Made by a program: the position numbers and the translations under genes
Assembly (NCBI GenBank): GCA_034766995.1
Contig: CM068313.1
Location: 60,929,409-60,993,408, forward strand
Origin: Acanthacorydalis orientalis
Taxonomy: Eukaryota > Arthropoda > Insecta > Megaloptera > Corydalidae
Length of the DNA stretch: 64,000 nt
Direction of reading: 5' to 3'
In this document: one piece after another, positions 10,790 through 20,769 of the stretch
Layout of the letters: the number at the start of each line of letters is the position of its first letter
Numbering within the stretch: the first letter of the stretch is position 1
Notes under the pieces: generated by a model
Seen by the model: only the letters and a program-made list of their open reading frames with translations
Database searches by the model: none
Told to the model about the DNA's origin: nothing

Positions 10790-12464
10790 ATCTTAAATTT
10801 TTCAGTTTATTGTTTGTCGTGGGTCTTAGCCTGATAAAATTTCAAACTTGTTTTCATAATGTATCTTGAATTGTATCAACATTCGCCTCCACGTGAAATA
10901 ATCTTATTTTTTGCATGTCAGGTCCATATAGTGCTATGCTTAGTATCTTGTTCTGGATTCTTTGTATGCCTATAATTTTTGTTCTCTTGATATTCTTCCA
11001 AATGTGTGCCCCGTACATCATGACCGGTCTCATCGCCATTTTGTAAAGTAGTAGCTTATTTTCAGTGGTAAGCTGGCTTCTTGATGAAACCATGCCATAC
11101 ATCGTTGATTTGGCCGCGTTTACCTTCTTCATGGTTTGTATAACGTTCTCTCTATACAATAGTCTTCTATCTAGGTGCACGTATAGATATTTAATTGATT
11201 CTCTCCATTCCACCTGAGTATCGTTATATTTAAGCTTTCTTGGGACGTCTCTCCTTTTCCTTGAGAATATAATTGCCTCGGTATTAGTTTCGTTTACTTT
11301 CAATTTCCATTGCTTGAAATATTTGATTTGTTTATCTGGCGTTTATTGTAGTCTTCCTACTACTGAGTGTAAATTCGTTCCTGACGTTAAAGATTACCGT
11401 GTCATCTCCGTATAACGCTAGTTCAGTTTTTGGCGTCGTCGGGACGTCATTTATATAATTATTGAATAACACTGGCCGCAGCATCGAACCTGAAGTACTC
11501 CTGCGACTGCTTTATTTACCGACCTACTTCCATGTGGAAGATTCTATCCCTGAGATACCCATCGATTATTCTAATCAGATATGTGGGTATCCTGTAATCT
11601 TTCTGTTTTTTTTTATGAGTCCATCGTGCCACACGGTGTGAAAAGCTTTTTCTATATCTAACAGAACCATTCCTGTTGAAAATTGTCTTGAATTCGATCT
11701 TGAGATGTTCTTGACGTACCTTCTTTAATTTTTCTTCGTATTTCTGAATCCTGGCTAATATAACGTTCTCGTGGACTTTACTCGTGGTTGATAGTAGACC
11801 AATCGGTCTGTAACTTGTCTTGTCATCTCCCTTTTTACACGGTTTTCTGATCGCCAGAATCTTGGCATGTTTCCAAATCTGTGGGAAATGTCGGAGCTTC
11901 AATGACACGTTTATAATGTTTGTTAACGCTACGACCGCCTTCCGTGATAGGTATTGAAATACTTTATTCTGTATGTTATCTATTCCCGAAGCTTTCTTCG
12001 GTTTACATCATCTGATTATCGTTTCAATTTCTTTCGTCATGGTGTATTCTATGTTCTCGTTTTTTTCTTTAACTCCAACTTTTATTTTCCAAGTTTTAAT
12101 AGTGTTTGTAATGTATTGTTCAGATGGATTGCTGCCGAGGTCTTCATTTGCACGATGGAATTATTCAAAGTGATCTGCAATTTTCTCTGCTTTGTCTCTG
12201 TTATCGAATGCATGTGTACAGTCATCATTTTTCAAGAATGGAACGGGCACTCTTCTATTTAATTTCATAATTTTCATGGTTTCCCATTAATTTCTGTTTC
12301 TGATTTGTATGTTCTTCAGGCGATTTTGGCATATGTTATTTCTTAGTTCGAACAAATCTTGTCTCAGTTCATCCGATAGATTATTTCTTATCCATCTATA
12401 TTGATCTTCTCTGGTCCTCTGCTATAATCTTCTTGTTGTGTTCCTTAATTTGATTTTTCATTAG
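10790..12464 (-). pseudogene. Jockey-like LINE relic, reverse transcriptase region
   Basis: Minus-strand fragments collinear with a LINE ORF2. Near 12460-12000 lies the linker before the reverse transcriptase. At 11908-11516 is LRHFPQIWKHAKILAIRKP followed by SYRPIGLLSTTSKVHE. At 11303-10854 is the C-terminal domain with AIIFSRKRRDVP, ESIKYLYVHLDRRL and YKMAMRPVMMYGAHIW. The catalytic DD block falls in a broken stretch near 11400. These pieces match the Jockey-type LINE at 24878-28564 block for block but are much more diverged. Only the 12034-12464 part is kept in the duplicated region (38156-38583). Confidence 0.8.
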
Positions 12465-12575
12465 ATATATATATATATATATATATATTATATTATATTA
12501 TATAAATATATATATATATATCCTAATCAAAACAACTAATATATATGTATATATATATAATATATATATATATAT

Positions 12576-12628
<53 letters not shown>
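12465..12628. repeat. (TA)n, compound, at RTE 5' flank
   Basis: TA repeats broken by TATAATA and by one stray copy of the sequence TATCCTAATCAAAAC (about 12520-12535). The same sequence also leads into the RTE element at 12623. Confidence 0.9.
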
Positions 12629-12629
<1 letters not shown>

Positions 12630-12636
12630 TAATCAA

Positions 12637-12784
12637 AACGACCGCGCGGCACTGAAGCGGCACTGGAGCAGCACTAGGACGACACCGGTTCCCGTCCGAT
12701 CACCGGAGTTAAGCAGTGCCGGTTCCGGGGTCAGTCCCGGGCTCGGACGGACGACCGTCCCGGAACGCCGGGTGTCGTTGTCGA
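12637..12784 (+). pseudogene. 5S rRNA-derived leader of RTE LINE
   Basis: The core CACCGGTTCCCGTCCGATCA...GGAGTTAAGCAGTGCCGG matches about positions 27-67 of animal 5S rRNA at roughly 34 of 40 bases by eye. It includes the AAGCAG box A region. Downstream, GGTCAGT...GACCGTCCCGGAACGCCGGG and GTGTCGTTG match the box C region and 3' strand of 5S rRNA. The 5' part begins AACGACCGCGCGGCACTGAA and then holds about 25 extra nt made of imperfect repeats of GCGGCACTGGA. It is not a functional 5S gene, because of the insertion, the divergence and the lack of a T-run terminator, but the internal Pol III promoter elements are recognisable. Confidence 0.85.
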
Positions 12785-12819
12785 ATACTCGCCAACACGC
12801 AAGTGGGATCAGGGTATCT

Positions 12820-15253
12820 ATGCTTAATACCTCTACCTATAATTGCAGGTCATTATCGAACGAAGAAAGACTGGAAGAACTACGAGAAGAACTGACCAAA
12901 ATTAAGTGGGACAATATAGGACTTAGTGAAGTACGAAGAAAAGGAGAAAAAACGCTGGAACTGAAAAACGGAGATTTTCTTTACTACCGTGGATCAGAAA
13001 AAGGAAATATAGGAGGAATCGGATTTATCGTAAATAAGAAACTAAAGGATAACATTGTGGAAACAAAAAGCACATCAGAACGTATGGCGAGATTGGTAAT
13101 TCAAATATCGAAGAGGTATCAAATCCAAATCATGCAAGTCTACGCGCCCACAACAGCTCATAAGGACGAAGAAGTTGAAGATTTCTACCAAGAAGTAGGA
13201 AAACTTAACGACAAGGGAAACTGTCACTACAAAATTATAATGGGAGATTTTAACGCGAAGATCGGAGAAAGGCAAGAAAACGATAATGTAGTTGGAAAAT
13301 TTGGCTTTGGAACAAGGAATGAAAGAGGAAATCGATTAATTGATTTTGCAGAGAGCACGGGTTTATATGTGATGAACTCATTTTTCAAGATAAATATCAA
13401 AAGAAAATCGACATGGAAAGGTCCCAATAATATCAAAAACGAAATAGACTACATCCTGGTAAATAAAAAATCAATTGTGGAAGATTGTTCCGTATTAAAT
13501 AGATTTAATGCAGGGAGCGATCATCGGATGGTGAGAAGCAGAATACGCATAAATGCAAGACTGGAAAGAGGAAAACTTTTCAGGACTCCGAGGAACACAA
13601 TTAATATTCAAATTCTAGAAGAGAGAAAAGTAGAATTTGAAACAGAATTGAAAAACCTTTTTGATATATTGGAGAACGTAAATGCGAATGTAGAAGAAAA
13701 AGTGGTTGAAATTATCAAAGAGTCCGCACAAGAAATAGGAGGAACCCTTAAAATAAAATCAGATAGGAAAATATCACAAAAAACTAAATGTCTAATGAAG
13801 AAGAGAAGAGAAATAAAACTAACAGATAATATGAAAGAGCGAATCGAATATATCGAACTTGGCAAAACAGTGAGGAAGTGTATTAGAGAAGACGTTCGAG
13901 TGTACAACAATGAACTAATTAAGAAGAATATCGAAGAAAATAAAAGCTAACGAAAAACAAAACGGAGCTTAATGATTGGCAAAGAACATATAAATGCCTT
14001 GAGATTAGATGATGGGAGCAGAATCTTCAACAAAAAGGAAATCATTAAAAGAGTAGAAGAATTCTACAGAGACCTATACAAAAATACATGTAACAAAGAA
14101 AACGAGAATAGAAAACATACAAACCAAGGTGACCCACCCGTGCTGCCGGAAGAGGTTACATATGCAATAAAGAATATGAAAAATGGAAGAGCAACCGGAA
14201 ATGATGGGTTAATAGCAGAAATTTTCAAGTTAGTAGGAGAAGAAACAGAAAAAGTTCTCGCCGATATATTCACTGCTTGTATACAAAAAAGAACTATCCC
14301 AGATAAATGGAACGAAGCCACCGTAATTCTTCTACACAAGAAAGGATATAAAGAGGATTTGAAAAATTATCGGCCGATTAGTTTACTGTCTGAAAGATAA
14401 AAATCGAGAAAGGTATAAGACAGGGAGATCAATTTCTCCGAAATTGTTCACTGCGGCCTTGGAAGAAGTATTCAAATCGCTCGACTGGGAGGAAAAAGGA
14501 ATCGAAATAAAGGGCGAAAGATCAAGCCATCTTCGGTTCGTCGATGATATAGTTATTTTCGCAAATACTCCGGAAGAGTTCCAAAAGAGAATAGAAGAAC
14601 TAAACGATGCCAGTCAAAAAATCGGCCTCAACATGAATCATACGAAGACAAAAGTACTGTTCAATGCGTTTGTTTGTCCGAATAAAATTGAAATAAAAGG
14701 AACGGAAATAGAAGAAGTTACGAAATATGTCTATCTAGGCCAGCTTATCAACAGAGATGGATCATTCACTGAAGAAGTAAGTAGGAGAATAAAAATGGGA
14801 CGGAGCTCTTTCGGACGAAACGCCTCGATATTTAAATCAACAATCCCACTCTGTTTAAAGAAAAAAGTATTCGATCAGTGTATACTACCGGTCCTTGCCT
14901 ACGGCAGCGAAACATGGGTGCTTAACGCCAAAATAGTTCAAAGACTCCAAACAACACAACGAAGTATGGAACGATGCATGTTGGGAATAACAAGAAGAGA
15001 TAGAAAGAGAATAGAATGGATACGAAAACAAACAGGAGTCACAGATATATTAAGAAGAGCAAAGAGTCTGAAATGGAAATGGGCAGGACATATCGCAAGA
15101 AGAGAAGACAACCGATGGACAAAAGAAATTATTGATTGGGAACCAAGGAATATGAAAAGACCGAGAAAGAGATCAATGAACAGATGGGATAAGGAAATTA
15201 AAAACTTTCTTGAAAAACTGTGGAAAAGAGAGGCACTGAATCGAACAAAATGA
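12820..15253 (+). pseudogene. RTE endonuclease/reverse transcriptase, broken
   Basis: The N-terminal endonuclease shows IGLSEVRRKGEK, VYAPTTAHKDEE, IIMGDFNAKIG, NEIDYILVN and GSDHRMV, the AP-endonuclease-like active-site blocks. The reverse transcriptase start (MKNGRATGNDGL, KNYRPISLL) follows to 14390. About 330 bp present in copy 2, including the FIDYEKAFDS catalytic block, are then deleted. The frame resumes shifted at about 14400 with KGIRQGDQFLR-like sequence and LRFVDDIVIF, where the usual FADD reads FVDD. The C-terminal part (KTKVLFN, YVYLGQLINRDGSF, YGSETWVL, WAGHIARR) ends at a TGA at 15251. The other stop is TAA at 13948. Confidence 0.88.
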
Positions 15254-15301
15254 AAAATCATGGAAGAGGCCTTTATCCAGCAGTGGATTAACAGGGGCTG
15301 A

Positions 15302-15303
<2 letters not shown>

Positions 15304-15350
<47 letters not shown>
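15304..15350. repeat. (TA)n at RTE 3' end
   Basis: About 23 TA units immediately after the RTE 3' end. This is where homology with the 41452 copy ends. Confidence 0.95.
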
Positions 15351-15351
<1 letters not shown>

Positions 15352-15617
15352 GAGGTCAGACAATTGTTAAGATGTCTGATTCTGTCAAGTTTTGGGAAAA
15401 ACCAAATAAATAAAATTTATGAAAATCACTTACATTAAATATGCTGAAGACTGAAATAATAATGACTTGATTTTTTTGTGATACTGCATGTGCTGTTTCG
15501 ATTTTGAAATTTTCGTCAAAAACATATTGTTTATAATATTTATATGCAAGTTTGAGTTTTATTAAAATTCTTGAGCTTTCCTGTATCTATCAAAAAGTGT
15601 GTGTCAATATCTGGAAT
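15351..15617. other. orphan mariner-like terminus plus unassigned sequence
   Basis: Begins CGAGGTCAGACAATT, identical to the first 15 bases of the mariner at 15947, and preceded by TA. After that it diverges completely and no transposase can be read. It may be a terminus of a related element or a deletion remnant. The rest is AT-rich and unrecognised. Confidence 0.5.
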
Positions 15618-15651
15618 GTATATATATATATATATATATATTTATATGTAA

Positions 15652-15743
<92 letters not shown>

Positions 15744-15746
15744 ATT

Positions 15747-15809
<63 letters not shown>

Positions 15810-15870
15810 GTATATATATGTATATATATATATATGTATATGTATATGCATATATATATATATATATACA

Positions 15871-15929
<59 letters not shown>

Positions 15930-15945
15930 ATATGTGTATATATGT
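15618..15945. repeat. long interrupted (TA)n tract
   Basis: About 330 bp of TA with TATG and TAAATA interruptions. Apparent open frames across it on both strands are products of the repeat. Confidence 0.97.
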
Positions 15946-15946
15946 A

Positions 15947-16868
15947 CGAGGTCAGACAATTAAGTAATGCGACCGATTTTTTTTCTCGGCCTGTGGTAAC
16001 ACTGCGAACCTGTAACTCCGCCACCGTAATAGCAGATCCCAACTCTCTCGATTGAGACCTTGACCACCCTCGTACGATCATTTCTTCGCCAGCTGTTTAG
16101 TGTTTTGTAACAACGCGCGAGTAGTGCATGTCACGAAAATGAATATATATATATCGCTCAAGATTGTCTCGAGCAGGTTTAAAGTGATCCTACTCTTCTC
16201 GATCGAGTTATTACTGGTGATGAAAGTTGGTTCTTTCAATATGACCCCGAAACTAAACGACAAAGCCAACAGTGGCTGTCCCCTGGGGCACCAAGGCCAA
16301 AGAAGGCGAGAATGAGCAAGTCCAAAGTGAAAACCATGTTGATTTGCTTCTTCGACAGCAAAGGGGTGGTTCACAAAGAGTTCGTACCACCTGGACAAAC
16401 CGTAAATCAAGTATTCTACCGCAATGTGCTCGAAAAATTACGAAAAAGGGTGCTCAGAGTGCGTCCAGAGATCGCGAAGACTTGGGTTCTGCATCACGAC
16501 AATGCTCCCTGTCACAGTGCGTTCAGTGTCTCTCAGTTTTTGGCGTCTAAAGGCATCGCAACGTTACCACAACCGCCCTATTCACCGGACATGTCACCCT
16601 GCGACTTTTTCCTATTACCCCATATGAAAAAATTCGTCAAAGGTCGACATTTTGACTCCGTTGAAGATATCCAAGGATCTGTGACGAGGGTACTCGGAGA
16701 GGTCCCACAAGAAGTGTTCCAGAATTGTTACGAAAACTGGAAAACTCGCTGGAATAAGTGTATAGATGCGGGAGGGGACTACTTTGAAGGGGATCGCAGC
16801 GATGTACCTTAATTTTTAAATATACTCGATTTTTGAATTTTGTCGCATTACTTAATTGTCTAACCTCG
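15947..16868 (+). mobile_element. internally deleted mariner, family 2, copy A
   Basis: 922 bp. Ends are CGAGGTCAGACAATTAAGTA and the near-inverse TACTTAATTGTCTAACCTCG, with TA on both sides (15945-15946 and 16869-16870). Full-length mariners are about 1.3 kb. The missing part is the N-terminal half of the transposase. Copies B (37475) and C (50061) belong to the same family. Confidence 0.95.
16183..16812 (+). pseudogene. mariner family 2 transposase, catalytic domain only
   Basis: An open frame of about 210 codons from 16183. It contains all three catalytic Asp: VITGDESWFFQY (about 16219), LHHDNAPCHSAF and MSPCDFFL, with 34 residues between the last two (DD34D). KSKVKTMLICFF and VVHKEFVPPGQTVNQVFY lie between. 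The first in-frame Met is at 16312. The N-terminal helix-turn-helix is absent: after a short leader with an ATG at 16140 and an expanded ATATAT, the sequence jumps to the catalytic domain. Such a protein could not bind its ends normally, so the copy must have moved in trans if it moved after the deletion. Confidence 0.9.
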
Positions 16869-16929
16869 TATATATATACACAACTTAACAGTAAGTTTTA
16901 AAACGATTTATCATATTATATAATAAAAA

Positions 16930-17700
16930 TTTAATGTACGAGAGCAATTTGAGAAGTTCGCGGCCTAACAGTGAAAGAAATAATTAGTGTTTTTAAAGTA
17001 CTTTTATTTTCAATATGGTCCTCCTGAACGTCAATGTACTTCATCTAGCGATATTGCCGTGCCTTGATGTCGTTCCAGAAATCCTTTTCTTGGAGATCCT
17101 CAAAAAAGCGATTGACTGTTGCTATCAGTTCTTCATCTGATGAAAATTACCTACCGTCAAGGATTTTTTTAAGTTTTAGGAACAGATGGAAATCTCAAAA
17201 GACCAAATCTGGAAAATAGAATGGATGGGGTTGCAAGTCGTACTTAAATTCAGTGAGTTTTGCTATAGATACTATATTCGTATGGAGACGTTTATTGACC
17301 TGATGGAAAATGATTTTTGGTCTTCTTTTTCTCGCGAATTGTTTGATCGAGTCGATCAAAAATTATAGCATAATACTCTACAGTTATCGGGTGATCATTT
17401 GGAAGATAGTTAATAAGCAAGATACCTTTAGTATTTTAAAAAAATTGAAGCCATAACTTTTCCAGCGGATGAAAATGATTTTACTTTTTTTTTGGTGGCG
17501 AAGAATTACCGTATTTCCATTGCGTTGATTGTTGTTTTGACTCTGGATTGTAATGGTGACGCCAAGTCTTATCTGTGGTCACACATCGACGGATAGTCAG
17601 CTGTATTCTTCTTAAATCGATCCAAAGGGTTGTTCGGGATTCTGCTAATTCCGAATGGCTAGCACCGTTAGTGCTGGTTTTTCCCATCCTTTCACGACCG
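16930..17700 (-). pseudogene. mariner relic, family 3
   Basis: The minus strand reads, in pieces, KTWRHHYNPESKQQSTQW (first catalytic block, about 17570), SSAGKVMA, ITVEYYA, NLKKIL and a C-terminal DYIENK-like end. The terminus at about 16938-16965 contains TTTGAGAAGTTCGCGGCC, a typical mariner end unlike those of the other families here. The second and third catalytic blocks are destroyed and the N-terminus is uncertain. Confidence 0.75.
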
Positions 17701-17989
17701 ACCCGTGCACACCCTTACCTTCATTACCCCTACATAAACAAACCGGCCGTAACGGCTTAACATCTGGTGTACATTCGGCATCGCTCAAGCACGTGTGCAT
17801 CGGATGATCTTAGCGTTGGCATGAACGGTAGACGGAGATGTATCCGATGACACACTGTTAGAGGAAAGAAGAAGACACCTACAACTGACCGCTTGCCGTG
17901 CGTCAACACCACGACAGCCGACCAAAGGGCGCATCGCGGGTAAAACCAAAACGCAATAAGGCATTATTGCGTGTGTATAAACAGAGCTG

Positions 17990-18200
17990 ACACCCCCGCT
18001 TCGATCGACTTGGCCTGGTTTTGAAAATTTCCGGGCTGTACACACCGCAAAAACAAAAACACAAACACTACGGCCAAAATCGTTTTTACTCATAGGAGAG
18101 GTAACGGAACACAACACACGCCAAACACTTTACATTCAAACCTAAAATGTATTGCAAAATTACGTATCAATAATGTTATTATTTTAATTAATTTTACTTT
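17990..18200 (+). mobile_element. probable LINE 3' end fragment
   Basis: Holds the stem GCCTGG (18013-18018) / CCGGGC (18031-18036) around TTTTGAAAATTT, like other LINE 3' ends here. Its downstream A/C-rich segment resembles 54440-54560. No coding sequence. The GC-richer stretch 17700-17990 may belong to the same element but has no readable frame. Confidence 0.5.
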
Positions 18201-18300
18201 TTCTCGCTTCGATGATCAGTCCAACAGATCAGTGCGTAACATCAATACGTATAGCATCAATAAGTATAGCACAGAACCGCCATGCACTGCAGTGACGACG

Positions 18301-18772
18301 GAAATAAATAAACTATAAAATAAATTCAATACGAAATAAACTAAGAAATAAATCTTGTAAGAAATAAATAAACAAGGAAATAAGTAAACTATAAAAAAAA
18401 TTTAATACGAAATTAACTAAGAAATAAATACAGTAGGAAATAAATAAACTGGGAAATAAATATACTGGGAAATAGATAAATTAGAAATTAAATTTAATTC
18501 GAAATAAACTAAGAAATAAATAAACTATAAAATAAATTTAATATGAAATAAACTAAGAAATAAATAAACTAGGAAATAAATAAACAAGGAAATAAATTAA
18601 ATAAGAAATAAACATACTAGAAAACAAATAATCTGGAAAATAAATTATTAAGAGATAAATAATCTAAGAAATAAATAAATAAATCAATAAATATACTAAG
18701 AAATAACGAAAGCAAAAAATAAATAAATAAAAGAATAGAAGAATAAACATGGAAATAAATAAACTAAGAAGA
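18301..18772. repeat. 16-bp minisatellite, array 1
   Basis: Degenerate tandem units of about 16 bp around GAAATAAATAAACTAG, with some 15-bp and irregular units. Same family as array 2 at 23665-24848. Confidence 0.9.
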
Positions 18773-18829
18773 AAATGAAGGTAAAAAAGTCTGTACTAAT
18801 TATAACACCAAATAACTAATTAAGAACAC

Positions 18830-19690
18830 AATTCGAGCCACGAAGTTAATTTAGGGTACATAAATGTTCTATTATAATCAGACGGCGACTGGGAACGATG
18901 ATTCGGTTAAAGTATGACGGATGCACGCCTCGATCTGCGTTAGATATCCTCAATTGACATAATTACCTCGCCAATTAGGTAACGGGTGAATTAATTACGG
19001 CCGCACTTCGAACCGTAAACGTGATCAGGTGATTATGAGTGCCCCATTCAAATCGAATGGCGACGGGCAACGATAATTCAGTTCAAGATTGTGCGAAATA
19101 GGCCTCTGTCTACACCAGATAGCCGAAAACGAGTTTACTTTGTTCGATAATGAGTCCCGAAATCGACTAATTGTGTAGTGAACCCTAACCAGTCGGTGCT
19201 TTCGGAACGACTTAGTCGACATTCCGAATGCCCGCTACACAAATTGCCAGAGCGGGGAGGCCGTGAAACGCCCGACGCGCGCTCGTCGACTCCGTGCGCG
19301 CTGGATCCGCCGTCGCCCCTGACTGAGAACGAATAGTAGGCGTGTGACATGCAAACAGCGACACATTCAATCGAACAATCAGATTTTGTACCACTTGTCC
19401 ACTCTTTTCACGCTCTATTAATACTTGTAAATAGGGAATAATAAAAGGACAACACCGGTCGTATCATCAAAGTACGTCCGAAGTTCGAACTGCACCACTA
19501 ATTAGTCGATTCAACGTAATTAGTGGACGGATTAAGTAACTTGAGAATCTCACGAGTAATACGAAGTTTATCTCACACATATATGAGCGAATTTTAAATA
19601 TCTGTGAACGTTTGAATGATGTGCAGCAGTTAGAATCATCAAAGTACCTCCGAACTTCGAACTGCACCATTAGTTAGTCCGCCTGGAAAG
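18830..19690. repeat. diverged ~175-bp tandem repeat region
   Basis: Related blocks recur at similar spacing. GACGGCGACTGGGAACGATG (about 18885) matches ATGGCGACGGGCAACGATAA (about 19060). TCATCAAAGTACGTCCGAAG (about 19466) matches TCATCAAAGTACCTCCGAAC (about 19636). A lone relative of the first block is near 20440. The middle part is GC-rich and less clearly repetitive. No gene seen. Confidence 0.6.
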
Positions 19691-19718
19691 AGTTAATTGC
19701 ATTTTTTGTCATTAACGC

Positions 19719-19723
<5 letters not shown>

Positions 19724-19762
<39 letters not shown>
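19724..19762. repeat. (TA)n microsatellite
   Basis: About 19 TA units. Confidence 0.95.
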
Positions 19763-19765
<3 letters not shown>

Positions 19766-19769
19766 CAAT

Positions 19770-19891
19770 ATTATTATGAATGTGTGTTTGTGTGCTGTCA
19801 TCGTACTATCGTGCTTTCTCCCATATAGAATTGTCGAGTAACAAAAACCGAAAGAAATGTAATTATTATAAAATTTCTACTTATATGCACA

Positions 19892-19942
<51 letters not shown>

Positions 19943-19985
19943 TAGTACTAAATTCCATGTTTCTATGTTTTTCAAGTTCGATTCT
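19770..19985. repeat. dispersed repeat with (CA)/(TA) tract, related to 29630-29800
   Basis: GTGTGCTRTCATCGT and GAAAGAAATGTAATTATTATA occur in the same order at both places, followed by a CA/TA microsatellite (19895-19938 here). Family unidentified. Confidence 0.65.
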
Positions 19986-20769
19986 TCTACACAATATTTC
20001 AATCCTGTATGAACTTTCTGAAAAGAATTCGGACCTCATAGAGACGATACATGTGAAATATACACAGACAAACATCAAGGAAATATACTTCTACCTTTTT
20101 TTCGGCGTCATTCAGAGGCATTATTCGAATATCGAGCGACGTCCTCGTCCTACGCTCGATCCGCATCGTTTCGATACCGAAACGAAGTAACGACCCGACT
20201 CCCGAGAGTGTCCAGAGGCTCGGATTGAAACACTATTGCAGTCAGTTGATCCTGACGGTCGTGTTGCGCCCAAACAGACACGAATATTGATATTAATGCA
20301 AATTATTGACATAAATTGGTGTCTGTCTAGACCGCTCGGCTTTATTTATGTTAAATATTTTGATAATCCGGATCGAAGTTAACTAATTCAGAAATCAGAT
20401 CGGGCCACTTACTTAGTTTGGGGAACGGATGCTCTCTTCGTACCAGACGGCGACACACAACTGTGATTCGGATAAATAATTGCGAAAGTTGTCAGTGCAG
20501 TGAAAAATATTGCTTCCAAGTTTGCAATGTTCGAAACACGTTCTGAATATTTTTTTAATGCCCGACTGCCTGTCTCATATCAAGTCTATATTTGAATGTT
20601 TCTTTAGAATGTAAACATGTCTCCGTTCATCCTCTACGATGATAATAAATCGTTAAGGAGTTGCATCGGAGTTCATCAGCCGATATTCTATACTTGGATA
20701 TTTGTAATGTTTGTAATGTTTGAAAAAGTTTTGAATAGGTTTCTCCTACAAGCTTTTTGTTTTAATATA
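19986..20769. other. unassigned sequence
   Basis: No supported gene. A GC-richer segment at 20110-20290 has no convincing frame. A diverged copy of the GACGGCGAC block of the 175-bp repeats lies near 20440. Confidence 0.4.

Larger units (their letters stand above)
12637..15303 (+). mobile_element. RTE-clade LINE with 5S rRNA-derived leader, copy 1
   Basis: From the 5' end: a 148-nt 5S rRNA-like leader, about 35 nt, an ATG at 12820, an endonuclease plus reverse transcriptase frame, and a 3' end at GGGGCTGATGA that runs straight into TA repeats. RTE elements characteristically have short UTRs and simple-repeat tails, which fits. The copy is dead: a stop at 13948, an internal deletion near 14390 and a stop at 15251. 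The paralogue at 38633-41451 has the same leader and different lesions. Confidence 0.88.

Noticed and set aside
12637..12784. Functional 5S rRNA gene
   Set aside because: Contains a 25-nt insertion and many changes in paired positions, lacks a T-run terminator, and is joined to a LINE.
13608..13910. 100-codon minus-strand frame, also at 39601-39903
   Set aside because: Antisense of the RTE coding region; present in both copies only because of the duplication.
15642..16081. Several 70-105 codon frames of alternating Ile/Tyr on both strands
   Set aside because: Pure translation of TA microsatellite; the same artefact appears at 53264-53702 and 53958-54340.
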